28,308 nt of DNA from DASRAJ01 sp039920305 (GCA_039920305.1 JBDSEA010000175.1:1-28308), one strand, 5' to 3'; positions 6,440-15,318 are shown, counted from the stretch's first letter. Numbers and translations are program-made. The notes: generated from the letters alone by a model not told the origin.

Positions 6440-8377
6440 TTACTCCACAATCATCTTTTTGGTAACCTTCTCATTACCCACGGTAACTTCATAAAAATAT
6501 ACACCGGCAGTAAGCTTGCTGCAATCCAAATTAATTGCATGCTGACCTGATGAGTAATTTGACGTCTTTAAGGCGAATACATCCTGCCCTACCACATCAA
6601 TCAACCTTACTCCAACTTGTGAAGCTTTGGGTAATGTAACATTGAAAATGGTTTGTCCATTTACAGGGTTTGGAAGATTTTGAGAAACTGAAAACGAAAC
6701 AGAAGAAATAATTCCTGTAGAAGTTAAATCACCCTGCGTAACAGCAACATAAACAATATCACTGGGAGCTGTATTCCATTCTACCTCAGTAGGAAGATTG
6801 GAAAGACTGTGACCGGGACCCTGGTCACGCTGGTAAATGATGTGAATATCACCATCCACCCTTTTTGCCATGCACGCAAATACTGCCTCCTGGAATTCAC
6901 CATCGCCACCTTCAGCAATAGTGGGGACAATATCAAACGGTGCAGACCATGAAACACCGCCGTCATAGGAGCCAATAACATATACATGACGATGACCGGC
7001 ACCTAAAAGGGTATCTGCGGTTTCATCATAAGTTGCATAGCTGACAAACATATTATTGCTTGCATCAAAGCCCATTGTTGGTTGAATTGATAATCCTCCG
7101 CCATAGGTACCCGAACCATAATAGTCTCCCGCTGCACTGCCAACAGGATAATTCAGGATGCCATCACCATTTAAATCTTCCGCGGCTGCAATCAAAATTG
7201 GAGCACCGGAGCCCATTGATTCATTCCAATACCAGATACCACCATCTGCATCAGGGTAGTAGCCCACACCGCCTGCATCATCCAGATCAGAAATAAATAC
7301 CTCAGAAAATACCACGTGAATCATTCCGGTATTGTCAAAATACACTCTCCCGTCGCCATCCGGCACAGGAATAATATCTGCAGTACCATCCGCATCTGTA
7401 TCAATGGTCATCGTAAGCTCATCATACAGCGGCTGGTAAAATTCCAAAATAATTTGCTTGGTCCATGTATCTCCGTTATCGGCAGATTTTAGGAGCACAA
7501 GATCTGTAGTCCAGTCGCCCACCAGGATAGCAACACTATCTCCATGGCTATCAATCGAATAATCTTCTGCGCTAAATCCTAAATAAAATGGTGTATCAAT
7601 AAGTGCAAGACACTGGCGAAGAATAGGCCATGTAACACCCTGGTCAAGTGACCTTGAATAAACCACAGGGCTAAGCTGTCCGCAATATTCATTAGAACTA
7701 ACACCAGATGCATTCCAGATGGCATGTAATGAATTACCATCAGCACCCCCGGCAACCAAATGTGACCATGTATCATCCGGGAAATTCCCGAGAATGGTTG
7801 GATCTTCAGTCCAGGCACCGGTACCCTTTGTGGGGCGTGAAGTTAAAAGCATACCACCATTCGTGGAAGAATGGGCTAATACCACTTCTTTACCGGTAGC
7901 GGTAATAGCAATGTTGGGGAAACCCGCCCGGTTTAGGGGTTCTATTTTGTGACAGTCAGCAGGAAGCCATGCTGTGCCGTCGTAATAGTTGTAGCCGGTG
8001 CCTCTGTCCGTACCGCTATTTCCGCCTTCACACAATGTAGTCCAGATAGCGCTCATGGTCCCATCACTGTTTCGAAGAAACCGGTTGCCGATGGCACGGT
8101 TTGTTTGAAGATCGTAAATAGTATTGCCAATAATTGCTTCCGATTCTCTTAAACCACTGGTCTTAAGAGTTGCAGAGCTTCCTGATGGTTGGTTTATGCC
8201 GGGAACTGATGCTTTAGGCATTTTAAATTCACCGATAGAAGGGTCAGGCTTCGCTGTAAATCTTATAAGTGCCGTTGGATTTGAAGGTAACAGCTTCACG
8301 TCTGAATTTACTGATGATTGCGCAAATAGGGTTGCGCTCATCATGGTTGTTAAAATTAATAGTGTAAATCTTTTCAT
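6440..8377 (-). CDS. Secreted Asp-box (BNR/sialidase-like) propeller with T9SS sorting domain
   Basis: A 645-residue secreted protein. Residues 1-20 are a signal peptide (KRFTLLILTTMMSATLFAQ). The body carries Asp-box motifs S-x-D-x-G-x-T/S-W: SRSLDQGVTW, LKSADNGDTW and IGSYDGGVSW, plus a weaker YNYYDGTAW. This marks a sialidase-like beta-propeller. I see no clear FRIP or Arg-triad sialidase active site, so enzymatic activity is not claimed. The last 85 residues (SVSQNLPNPVNG ... AGVYFYEVTVGNEKVTKKMIVE) are a standard T9SS type A sorting domain. The ATG at 8377 is chosen because it starts the signal peptide; the longer frame to 8437 would run through the promoter. Upstream lie two promoter-like units sharing a 16-base block. 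Confidence 0.87.
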   Translation of the reverse strand: MKRFTLLILTTMMSATLFAQSSVNSDVKLLPSNPTALIRFTAKPDPSIGEFKMPKASVPGINQPSGSSATLKTSGLRESEAIIGNTIYDLQTNRAIGNRFLRNSDGTMSAIWTTLCEGGNSGTDRGTGYNYYDGTAWLPADCHKIEPLNRAGFPNIAITATGKEVVLAHSSTNGGMLLTSRPTKGTGAWTEDPTILGNFPDDTWSHLVAGGADGNSLHAIWNASGVSSNEYCGQLSPVVYSRSLDQGVTWPILRQCLALIDTPFYLGFSAEDYSIDSHGDSVAILVGDWTTDLVLLKSADNGDTWTKQIILEFYQPLYDELTMTIDTDADGTADIIPVPDGDGRVYFDNTGMIHVVFSEVFISDLDDAGGVGYYPDADGGIWYWNESMGSGAPILIAAAEDLNGDGILNYPVGSAAGDYYGSGTYGGGLSIQPTMGFDASNNMFVSYATYDETADTLLGAGHRHVYVIGSYDGGVSWSAPFDIVPTIAEGGDGEFQEAVFACMAKRVDGDIHIIYQRDQGPGHSLSNLPTEVEWNTAPSDIVYVAVTQGDLTSTGIISSVSFSVSQNLPNPVNGQTIFNVTLPKASQVGVRLIDVVGQDVFALKTSNYSSGQHAINLDCSKLTAGVYFYEVTVGNEKVTKKMIVE

Positions 8378-8421
8378 AATGTTGATTTTTGTTTGGTTTT
8401 GGAAATTTAATATATGGATGT

Positions 8422-8451
8422 CAAAAGTAGCACGCAAAATCTTGCCAAAAT
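8422..8451 (-). promoter_or_regulatory. Promoter unit A (proximal) of the Asp-box propeller gene
   Basis: On the minus strand, ATTTTGGCAAGATTTT (8436-8451) is followed after 6 bases by TACTTTTG (8422-8429), a perfect TAnnTTTG -7 box. The predicted start is near 8415, giving a leader of about 38 bases. The same 16-mer, 6-base spacing and -7 box occur again at 8504-8533. Confidence 0.65.
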
Positions 8452-8503
8452 GTAAATTTTTTCATATTGAAGATTTGGTTTGGTTACAATTTATGTTGAG
8501 ATA

Positions 8504-8533
8504 CAAATTTAGGCAGGAAAATCTTGCCAAAAT
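8504..8533 (-). promoter_or_regulatory. Promoter unit B (distal) with the same 16-base block
   Basis: On the minus strand, ATTTTGGCAAGATTTT (8518-8533) is followed after 6 bases by TAAATTTG (8504-8511), again matching TAnnTTTG. The unit lies exactly 82 bases upstream of unit A. The 6-base spacers differ (GCGTGC versus CCTGCC) while the flanking elements agree. This favours functional tandem promoters or duplicated regulator sites. Confidence 0.6.
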
Positions 8534-8586
8534 ATTCATTTGGGAATAATGAAGTCACATTTATGATCAAAGTTACAATGGAAGGA

Positions 8587-8606
8587 CAGATTGTTTAATC
8601 AATCTG
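8587..8606. terminator. Weak stem-loop after yidC
   Basis: CAGATTG-TTTAAT-CAATCTG is a perfect 7-base stem with a 6-base loop, 15 bases past the yidC stop. No U run follows on the minus strand, so intrinsic termination is uncertain. Confidence 0.35.
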
Positions 8607-8620
8607 GGTTTCAAAACATA

Positions 8621-10465
8621 TTACTTTTTTTGCTTCGCCTTTTGTTGCTGCGCACGCTGTAAATCCTCCAGCCGCTTTGCCCAGGTAGAAGGTTTCTTTG
8701 GTTTCTTCTTATTCTCCTGTATCTGCCGGTGAATCGCCTGCTCATCAATAACAAAATTCTTGATGAACCATTGCTGAATAAAAGAGATGACGTTAGTAAG
8801 AGAATAATAGTAAGTAAGCGCTGCAGGCATGGAATTGAAAATACCGAGCAGCATTACAGGCATGATGTAGGCCATCCATTTCATCTGCCCCTGCACCCCG
8901 CTCAACTGGTTATTGTAAACTGCAAAGCCAATGGATGTAACCGTCATTATAATAGTCCAGAGACTCACATGATTGCCATAAAATGGGATAGTAGTGGCAA
9001 AATTATAAATGGAATCATAGGTTGAAAGATCTCTTGCCCATAAAAATGATTGCTGCCGCAGCTCAATGGATTGGGGAAAGAAAGTGTACATAGCGGCGAG
9101 AATCGGCAGTTGCAATAAGAGCGGCAGGCAGCCCCCGAGCGGACTTACTCCAGCCTGCCTGAAAAGCTTCATCTGCTCAGCCCCGAACTTTGTCTGATCA
9201 TCTGCATACTTTGCCTTCAGCTCATCTATCTCAGGTTTTAAAACCCTCATCTTAGCTGCGGATATAAATGAGCGGTAAGTGAGCGGAAACAGGATGATGC
9301 GAAGCAGTATCGTCATCAGCAAGATGATCAGTCCGTAGTTTGTAAAATAGTTATTGAAAAAATTAAAAAGGGGGATGAAGAAAAATTTGTTTATGGGTAA
9401 AGAGATAAATCCGAATATTCCTGCCCCAATGGGTATCACATGCTCCAGCTCGAGATCGAGTTTTTTCAGATCCTGCCAGTTATTGGGCCCAAAATAAAAC
9501 TGCATGGGAAAGATCACGTCCTTCGCCTTACTGTCAAACGGAAGCACCACTTCGGCTTTGAGATCCTTGACATAATCAGTTTTTGTCTCATCAAACTGCG
9601 AGCTGATATTGCCCTGGTCAAAAGGAATTTTAGAAACCAAGGTTGAATTAAAAAAGTGAGTCTTTGCTGACACCCACTGTACTTTTCCCGGCATTCTCAT
9701 CTCGCCGGTTGAGCCTTCTGAGATGCTGTTTACATCATCATTCCAATAGCGGAAATACATGGAGGAATAGGTTCTTTCCTGCGAAAGGTCCTTCTCAGTC
9801 GGATTAAACCGGGTATCCCATACCAGATTCACATAGGAATTTGCGGTATGGATCAATGAATCCATTCCGATCAATGAAAATGAATATCCAACCATGTAAG
9901 AATTACCCTTCATCACGTACTTCTGCTCTATGAAACCGGATGGCACGGAGTAGGCACGGAAAAAGAAAGTGGCTGAATCTGTTCCGGCTACAGCAAAAGA
10001 ATTTGATTCCGGCTTAAAGAGCAGGTCATTGGTTTCGATCTGGTTGTTACCGGCGAAAAAAGTGTAATTGAATTTTGTGTTTTCAGGCGTAAAGAGAATA
10101 AGAGGCTTTTGATCATAGGTTTTGTACTTCTTCAGTTCCACTGATATAATTTTTCCTCCCCTGCTTGAAAGGGTCAGCTTAAGCAATTCATTTTCTATGG
10201 TAAACCGTGCTTCATCCTTAACCGTAGAATCGGAGAATACTTTTTGAGTTACCACGGCATCTGAAGCTGCCGGTTGCGCGGTTGTAGCAGGACCCGGTTG
10301 AACAGGCTGTAAAGAATCGCCGCCGCGCTGCTTTTCCAGCAGGGAAACGGAATCAGTATATTGCCTCTGCTTCTCAATTTCAGCCGGTGAAGGCATGCTG
10401 AGATAAGTATATGTAATAATGAGGGCGGCAATAAGGATAAAACCAATTACGGTATTACGATCCAT
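8621..10465 (-). CDS. yidC: Membrane protein insertase YidC
   Basis: A 614-residue YidC/Oxa1 insertase that places and folds inner-membrane proteins with or without SecYEG. Residues 5-23 are the N-terminal membrane helix (DRNTVIGFILIAALIITYTYL). Residues about 80-345 form the periplasmic beta-supersandwich typical of Gram-negative YidC. Residues about 355-575 are the 60KD_IMP core with five helices: NYGLIILLMTILLRIILFPL carries the groove arginine (R389), followed by the cytoplasmic hairpin KPEIDELKAKYADDQ and the SPLGGCLPLLLQLPIL motif. The C terminus is Lys-rich (KKKPKKP, QQQKAKQKK), as usual for ribosome contact. Length fits Bacteroidota YidC. The start is the ATG of MDRNTVIG. A TAAGTTTG -7 box lies 23 bases upstream. 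Confidence 0.97.
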   Translation of the reverse strand: MDRNTVIGFILIAALIITYTYLSMPSPAEIEKQRQYTDSVSLLEKQRGGDSLQPVQPGPATTAQPAASDAVVTQKVFSDSTVKDEARFTIENELLKLTLSSRGGKIISVELKKYKTYDQKPLILFTPENTKFNYTFFAGNNQIETNDLLFKPESNSFAVAGTDSATFFFRAYSVPSGFIEQKYVMKGNSYMVGYSFSLIGMDSLIHTANSYVNLVWDTRFNPTEKDLSQERTYSSMYFRYWNDDVNSISEGSTGEMRMPGKVQWVSAKTHFFNSTLVSKIPFDQGNISSQFDETKTDYVKDLKAEVVLPFDSKAKDVIFPMQFYFGPNNWQDLKKLDLELEHVIPIGAGIFGFISLPINKFFFIPLFNFFNNYFTNYGLIILLMTILLRIILFPLTYRSFISAAKMRVLKPEIDELKAKYADDQTKFGAEQMKLFRQAGVSPLGGCLPLLLQLPILAAMYTFFPQSIELRQQSFLWARDLSTYDSIYNFATTIPFYGNHVSLWTIIMTVTSIGFAVYNNQLSGVQGQMKWMAYIMPVMLLGIFNSMPAALTYYYSLTNVISFIQQWFIKNFVIDEQAIHRQIQENKKKPKKPSTWAKRLEDLQRAQQQKAKQKK

Positions 10466-10487
10466 TCGTAGCTATTAAAGTGGGGCG

Positions 10488-10495
10488 CAAACTTA
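10488..10495 (-). promoter_or_regulatory. Putative yidC promoter -7 box
   Basis: TAAGTTTG on the minus strand matches TAnnTTTG exactly, giving a predicted leader of about 16 bases. I see no convincing -33 TTG at the usual distance. The rest of the gap up to 10690 holds only AT-rich sequence. Confidence 0.45.
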
Positions 10496-10690
10496 ATTGA
10501 TTTAGGTTTCAGTTCGGATTTCATCTCTGAACCTGCCGCATGGGATTTACATTAACGGAAATCTGTTAACCGGTTACCGGAAAGGTGCTGGATGGGTTAT
10601 TACTGTTTGCGAGTATTACCCTCAGTTATTATAATTCAACAAATATTCGGGAAGGTCATTCATCTTTATCTTCACCAAAAAATTTATCTC

Positions 10691-12649
10691 ATGAAAAAAA
10701 TATCCGGATTCTTTTTTGCCATACTATGGATTACTTGCGTCACTGTTTCCTCCACTGGACAAAACATTTTTCCTCCCGCAGGCAGTGCCGGTATCGGAAC
10801 CACAAACCCGGCGGTAAGCGCATTGCTGGAAATGGAGTCTGTGTCACAAGGTATGCTCGTGCCCCGGATGACACGGTTACAGCGTGATAACATCTCCTTT
10901 CCGGCAACAGGACTGCTGATCTACCAGACCAACCACACACCCGGGTTTTACTATTACAATGGGTTTGTATGGACGGCTGTTTCAAATTCTGCCGGAGCAA
11001 ATAAGGCATTGTCCAACCTCAGCGCAACAAGCATCAATCAAAGCCTGGTGCCCGATGCTAATAATACGAAGGACCTGGGAAGTAATTCATTGAACTGGAG
11101 AAATCTATACTTGTCCGGAAAAATAAATCAGGGTTCAGCTACCATTCTTGAATTAACTGCCAATAGTTCTGCCATTGGGTTTTCAGCCCTGTCTTCCAAT
11201 ACCACCGGAATAAATAATACAGCAGCAGGAGCTCATGCATTGGCGTCGAACACCACCGGCTACCAGAACACTGCGGTGGGTGATTCATGTATCGTATCCA
11301 ATACTACCGGTTATCTGCTCACTGCAATAGGCTTCGGTGCTTTAAAAAATAATACCACGGGGAAGAGAAATGCCGCATTCGGAAACGGGGTGATGGCACA
11401 TAACACAACAGGTAAATCCAACGCAGCAACAGGAACACACGCCATGTTTAATAATACAACCGGTGATGGCAACACTGCAGTTGGAACCTTTGCTCTTGAA
11501 GAAAATACCGTTGGCAATAATAATGTAGCGGTTGGAAAATCAGCAATGGTGAATTGTATTTCCGGCGAAGGCAATGTGGGCATCGGATTCCATGCTTTAT
11601 ATTCCAACACTGCAGGTTCAAGCCTGGTGGCTGTTGGCGATTCCGCCCTTGCATTTAATGAGGGTGGCACGGGACAGAATACCGCAGTAGGCGGAAGGGC
11701 TGCGTTCAACAATACCGTCGGCTCAGGAAATTGCTATTTTGGTTATGGCTCGGGAAATGCCAATACTACCGGCAATCAGCTCACGCTCCTTGGATCATTT
11801 TCTGATGCCGGCTCTTCGGCGCTTTCCAATTCTTCGGCCATCGGGAATGGTGCAGTGGTAACCACCAGTAACAGCATGCGATTTGGAAACAATAATGTTA
11901 CGTTCTGGGGTTTCGGCGCAAATGCATCGAATGGCAAGGCGCTGATTGTAGGCAGTACCGCATCGAATGGAAATGGTGCTTATTGTACCAACGGCGGCAC
12001 CTGGACGAATGCCAGCTCGCGGGAGCTGAAGGAAAATTTCTCATCACCTGATAAGGATGATGTGCTGAACAGGATCAACCAGCTTGCAATAGACAAATGG
12101 AGTTATAAGGGATCAGAAAATGAATACCACATTGGCCCCATGGCTGAAGATTTTTTTGCAGCATTCCGGGTCGGCATTGATGATGAATCTATTTCCACCA
12201 TTGACCCGGCAGGGATTGCGCTGATCGGGATTCAGGCGCTGAGTCTTCAAAATGTGGAATTAAGAATGAAGAATGAGGAATTAACCGGGCAGCTCGATGC
12301 AGTGTTGATCCGGCTGGAGGCGATGGAGCAATCATTGAATCAATGCTGTGAAAAGTATCAGAAAGCCGATTTGAATTCTTCGGCAAACGAACCGCGGCTT
12401 GCACAAAATATTCCCAACCCGTTTAATCAAACCACTTTAATTAAGTTTTATATTCCATCACTAAGTAAAAATATACAGCTTCTGATCAGCGATCTTGCCG
12501 GTGTGGTATTGAAGAAGTACAGCATTAATGATAGTGGAAGTCATGAATTGATGCTTGATTTAAATGAATTTACTTCAGGTTCATATAATTATTCATTGTT
12601 CATTGATGGAAAAATGATTGCAACAAAAAAACTTGAACTGCTGAAATAA
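10691..12649 (+). CDS. Secreted repeat protein with S74-type chaperone domain and T9SS tail
   Basis: A 652-residue secreted protein. Residues 1-24 are a signal peptide (KKISGFFFAILWITCVTVSSTGQ). Residues 34-98 (GIGTTNPAVSALLEMES ... GLLIYQT ... GFYYYNGFVW) are an N-terminal module seen in many Bacteroidota surface proteins. Residues 170-374 are twelve repeats of about 17 residues, pattern NTTGxxNTAxGxxALxx, resembling YadA-head left-handed beta-roll repeats. Residues 440-535 match the phage tail-spike intramolecular chaperone (peptidase S74): S442 and K447 in ASSRELKENF sit where the endosialidase Ser-Lys cleavage dyad lies, followed by HIGPMAEDF. A coiled coil (520-550) and a T9SS type A domain (566-652, NIPNPFNQTTLIKF) end the protein. 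The ATG at 10691 starts the signal peptide. It is probably a trimeric surface fibre; its ligand is unknown. Confidence 0.85.
   Translation: MKKISGFFFAILWITCVTVSSTGQNIFPPAGSAGIGTTNPAVSALLEMESVSQGMLVPRMTRLQRDNISFPATGLLIYQTNHTPGFYYYNGFVWTAVSNSAGANKALSNLSATSINQSLVPDANNTKDLGSNSLNWRNLYLSGKINQGSATILELTANSSAIGFSALSSNTTGINNTAAGAHALASNTTGYQNTAVGDSCIVSNTTGYLLTAIGFGALKNNTTGKRNAAFGNGVMAHNTTGKSNAATGTHAMFNNTTGDGNTAVGTFALEENTVGNNNVAVGKSAMVNCISGEGNVGIGFHALYSNTAGSSLVAVGDSALAFNEGGTGQNTAVGGRAAFNNTVGSGNCYFGYGSGNANTTGNQLTLLGSFSDAGSSALSNSSAIGNGAVVTTSNSMRFGNNNVTFWGFGANASNGKALIVGSTASNGNGAYCTNGGTWTNASSRELKENFSSPDKDDVLNRINQLAIDKWSYKGSENEYHIGPMAEDFFAAFRVGIDDESISTIDPAGIALIGIQALSLQNVELRMKNEELTGQLDAVLIRLEAMEQSLNQCCEKYQKADLNSSANEPRLAQNIPNPFNQTTLIKFYIPSLSKNIQLLISDLAGVVLKKYSINDSGSHELMLDLNEFTSGSYNYSLFIDGKMIATKKLELLK
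11198..11812 (+). repeat. 51-base tandem coding repeat, about 12 copies
   Basis: Copies begin at residues 170, 187, 204, 221, 238, 255, 272, 289, 306, 323, 341 and 358. All are 17 residues apart except one of 18. The protein pattern is NTTGxxNTAxGxxALxx, and the DNA copies have diverged. Early copies keep NTTG; later ones read NTVG, CISG, NTAG and NEGG. Confidence 0.9.
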
Positions 12650-12680
12650 AAAATTTGTCTTTCTCACCTGATGAGTGGTA

Positions 12681-14018
12681 ATGATTAAACCAACACTCCG
12701 CTTTTTTGACCTTACGATGATCATCGTAAGCATGGTGATCGGCATAGGCATATTCCGCAATCCATCGATCATCGCAGCAAGTGCAGGAAGCTCCACCATT
12801 TTTTTACTGGCATGGATCGTAGGAGCGGCAGTGAGCATTTGCGGCGCACTCACGTTCGCAGAGATCGGCTCACGCTTTCCCGTGGCAGGAGGTTACTATA
12901 AAATGTTTTCACTCTGCTATCATCCAACGATTGCCTTCATGCTTATCTGGACTTACATCATGCTCAACGCAGGCTCAACAGCGGCAGTTGCTTTTATCGG
13001 GGCACAGTACATCACACCCATCATCATCCCGGGCACATCATCAGCAGCAACAGGAGAAAAGTTCATTTTCATTTGCATTGTTGGTATCTTATTTTTCCTG
13101 AACTATCTCGGCATTCGCATGGGCTCACGAACGCAGAATGTACTTACGCTGGTTAAAATCGGACTCATGCTGGTTTTTATTTCAGCCATCTTTTTTGTTC
13201 CCCCGCATGATAATGAAGTTAGTGCAGCCGTCGCGGACGAGCCTGCCCCGAATTTTTTCAAAGCACTCGGGGTGAGCCTCATTGCGATCTTTTTTACCTA
13301 TGGCGGATACCAGAATACAGCGAACCTCGGTGCGGATGCGCATCATCCTCAAAAGAATATCCCACGGGCAATTCTTACTGCCATCGGCATTATTTTCCTG
13401 CTTTACTTCACCATCAACATGGTATATGTACATGTTTTAGGATTTGAAAACATTAAAAATTCTCCGCTCATCGCTGCAGATCTTGGAAAAGTTCTATTTG
13501 GAAATGCAGGGGCAGCATTTGCCTCTGTAGTGATCTTTATCTCCTCACTGGGCTTTATCAATACCGCGCTGATCCACAACCCGAGGGTGATGTACGCAAT
13601 GGCCGAAGAAAAAATTCTTCCACCTGTTTTTATGAAAGTAAACACTAAAAAGCAGGTACAGGAATTTGCGCTCATATTCTATACCGCACTGACCATCCTG
13701 ATGTTTATTGCTCTTCAGAATTACAGCAACCTTCTTAACTATGTGATGTTCAACGATACCATCTCGCTTGCATTTGCGGCGTTCTGTATTTTTATTTTAA
13801 GGAAAAAAAAGACCGGTGACGAGGTGAGGGGATTCCGCATCAAATGGTTTCCGGTAATACCACTGATTTTTATTATTATGCAATTGAGTGTAACACTCTA
13901 TGTGGTTTACAGCGATCCAAAAAATTCTTTGATTGGTTTCATGGTGATGCTTTGCGGGTTTCCGCTTTATCTCCTGTTGAAGAAATTCAATCTTAACCCG
14001 ATTCAAAATTCACCATAA
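12681..14018 (+). CDS. APC-family amino acid permease
   Basis: A 445-residue polytopic membrane protein with about 12 hydrophobic helices. The N terminus LRFFDLTMIIVSMVIGIGIFRNPSIIA holds the Gly-rich GIGIF motif in helix 1, which contacts the substrate amino group in LeuT-fold amino acid/polyamine/organocation transporters. Other family-like segments are FAEIGSRFPVAGGYY in helix 2 and FFTYGGYQNTANLGADAHHPQKNIPRAI between helices 6 and 7. The ATG at 12681 is preferred over a GTG two codons upstream. The next gene, a sulfur-amino-acid PLP enzyme, starts 40 bases after its stop, so both are probably one transcript. By context the cargo may be methionine, cysteine or a related amino acid; substrate cannot be read from the sequence. 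Confidence 0.88.
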   Translation: MIKPTLRFFDLTMIIVSMVIGIGIFRNPSIIAASAGSSTIFLLAWIVGAAVSICGALTFAEIGSRFPVAGGYYKMFSLCYHPTIAFMLIWTYIMLNAGSTAAVAFIGAQYITPIIIPGTSSAATGEKFIFICIVGILFFLNYLGIRMGSRTQNVLTLVKIGLMLVFISAIFFVPPHDNEVSAAVADEPAPNFFKALGVSLIAIFFTYGGYQNTANLGADAHHPQKNIPRAILTAIGIIFLLYFTINMVYVHVLGFENIKNSPLIAADLGKVLFGNAGAAFASVVIFISSLGFINTALIHNPRVMYAMAEEKILPPVFMKVNTKKQVQEFALIFYTALTILMFIALQNYSNLLNYVMFNDTISLAFAAFCIFILRKKKTGDEVRGFRIKWFPVIPLIFIIMQLSVTLYVVYSDPKNSLIGFMVMLCGFPLYLLLKKFNLNPIQNSP

Positions 14019-14058
14019 CAAACCGGCAGAGTATCTGTTTAAAGGAATCATACAAAGC

Positions 14059-15219
14059 ATGGACCTGTCACAAATCATCAATGAGCTTGGGGAAGATCGT
14101 GAACAGTATTTCAATGCTGTTTCACCACCCATCATTCAAACAAGCAACTTCGCATTCAGGGAGGTTGCACAGCTGCGTGATGCCATCGCAGATGAATTCA
14201 AAGTAAATCTTTATTCACGTGGTAATAATCCCACGGTTTCTATCCTGCGGAAAAAACTGGCAGCACTGGACGGCGCAGAAGATGCTCTGGTATTATCCAG
14301 TGGAGCTGCCGCAGTTTTTCTCGCTGTGTTTTCAAATGTAAGGCAGGGTGATCATATCATCTGTGTATCAAAGCCTTATTCATGGACTGACCGGCTGCTT
14401 ACCGGCTTGCTTCCACGCTTCGGTATCGTCTGCACCATGATCGACGGAACACGGATTGAAAACTTTGAAGCTTCCATCCTGGACAATACAAAGATCATTT
14501 TCCTCGAATCACCCAACAGCTTTACGTTTGAATTGCAGGACCTGGATGCAGTAGCAACTCTTGCACGATCAAAAGGAATTATTTCAATCATTGATAACAG
14601 CTACTGCTCCCCGCTATATCAAAAACCTCTTGAATATGGAATAGATATTTCACTGCAGACAGCGACGAAATATCTGGGAGGGCATAGCGACGTAGTCGCG
14701 GGAGTGATCTGTGGCTCAAGTCAGATGATCTCAAAAATATTCCGTAACGAGATGCTCACCGTTGGTTCCGTGATTTCGCCCTTCAGCGCATGGCTATTGC
14801 TGCGGGGCCTTCGCACCCTTGAAATACGGCTTGAGCGTATAGCGCAGAGTACTGAAAAAGTGGCGGAATTCTTGGAAGCTCATCCAAGAGTTGAAAAGCT
14901 CTATTATCCGTTTTCAAAAAATAACTCACAGTATGTGCTGGCACGGAAGCAGATGAAAAAATCTCCGGGACTTTGCACCGCCCTGCTGAAGGTTGCCTCT
15001 GTTGATGAAATTGAAGTTTTCTGCAACTCACTGAAGCACTTTCTTATGGCTGTATCATGGGGAGGGCATGAATCGCTGATATTTCCCTCCTGTGCTGCAA
15101 TTGGCAGGCAACAATTTGATATTGAAAACATCAATCACAGGATGGTGCGATTTTATACCGGTCTGGAAGATGCGGATTACCTGATTCGCGATATTGATCG
15201 TGCATTCTCCATGATGTAA
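14059..15219 (+). CDS. Cys/Met metabolism PLP-dependent enzyme (trans-sulfuration family)
   Basis: A 386-residue PLP enzyme of the cystathionine gamma-synthase/lyase and methionine gamma-lyase family. K204 (SLQTATKYLGGHSD) is the Schiff-base lysine and D179 (SIIDNSY) pairs with the pyridine nitrogen. Y52 and R54 (LYSRGNNPTV) match the phosphate-binding YSRxxNPT motif, and SSGAAA (80-85) replaces the common SGMAA. Y107 and T110 (PYSWTDRLL) align with the catalytic Tyr of the usual YGGT motif, with Ser and Trp in place of the two glycines. SWGGHESLIFPS near the C terminus matches SLGGVESL. The exact reaction (beta or gamma elimination or replacement) cannot be fixed from sequence. It lies directly downstream of an amino acid permease, which suggests use of an imported sulfur amino acid. 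Confidence 0.88.
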   Translation: MDLSQIINELGEDREQYFNAVSPPIIQTSNFAFREVAQLRDAIADEFKVNLYSRGNNPTVSILRKKLAALDGAEDALVLSSGAAAVFLAVFSNVRQGDHIICVSKPYSWTDRLLTGLLPRFGIVCTMIDGTRIENFEASILDNTKIIFLESPNSFTFELQDLDAVATLARSKGIISIIDNSYCSPLYQKPLEYGIDISLQTATKYLGGHSDVVAGVICGSSQMISKIFRNEMLTVGSVISPFSAWLLLRGLRTLEIRLERIAQSTEKVAEFLEAHPRVEKLYYPFSKNNSQYVLARKQMKKSPGLCTALLKVASVDEIEVFCNSLKHFLMAVSWGGHESLIFPSCAAIGRQQFDIENINHRMVRFYTGLEDADYLIRDIDRAFSMM

Positions 15220-15267
15220 ATCAATGTGGTCTTATCAGTATGTTTAATCCCTGGTATGAAAGATTAT

Positions 15268-15295
15268 TTGTTTCTGGAAATTATCCCTAATTTTC
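15268..15295 (+). promoter_or_regulatory. Putative promoter of the Gly-rich repeat protein gene
   Basis: TTG at 15268-15270 and TAATTTTC at 15288-15295 (seven of eight match TAnnTTTG) are 17 bases apart, close to the usual Bacteroidota spacing. The start codon follows 23 bases downstream. Confidence 0.45.
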
Positions 15296-15318
15296 GTGGA
15301 CATTTTAACTCCTTTCAC

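Noticed and set aside
6440..8377. True sialidase (neuraminidase)
   Set aside because: Asp boxes are present, but I see no FRIP motif or convincing Arg triad, so only the fold is claimed.
11311..11712. 133-residue minus-strand frame within the repeat region
   Set aside because: It mirrors the 51-base repeats of the plus-strand gene and reads as low-complexity Ala/Pro/Val sequence with no start context.
11198..11812. CRISPR-like periodic array
   Set aside because: The 51-base period is an in-frame coding repeat without alternating identical repeats and unique spacers.
12675..12680. GTG start for the permease
   Set aside because: An ATG two codons later gives the same protein without a rarer start; no ribosome-binding signal favours the GTG.
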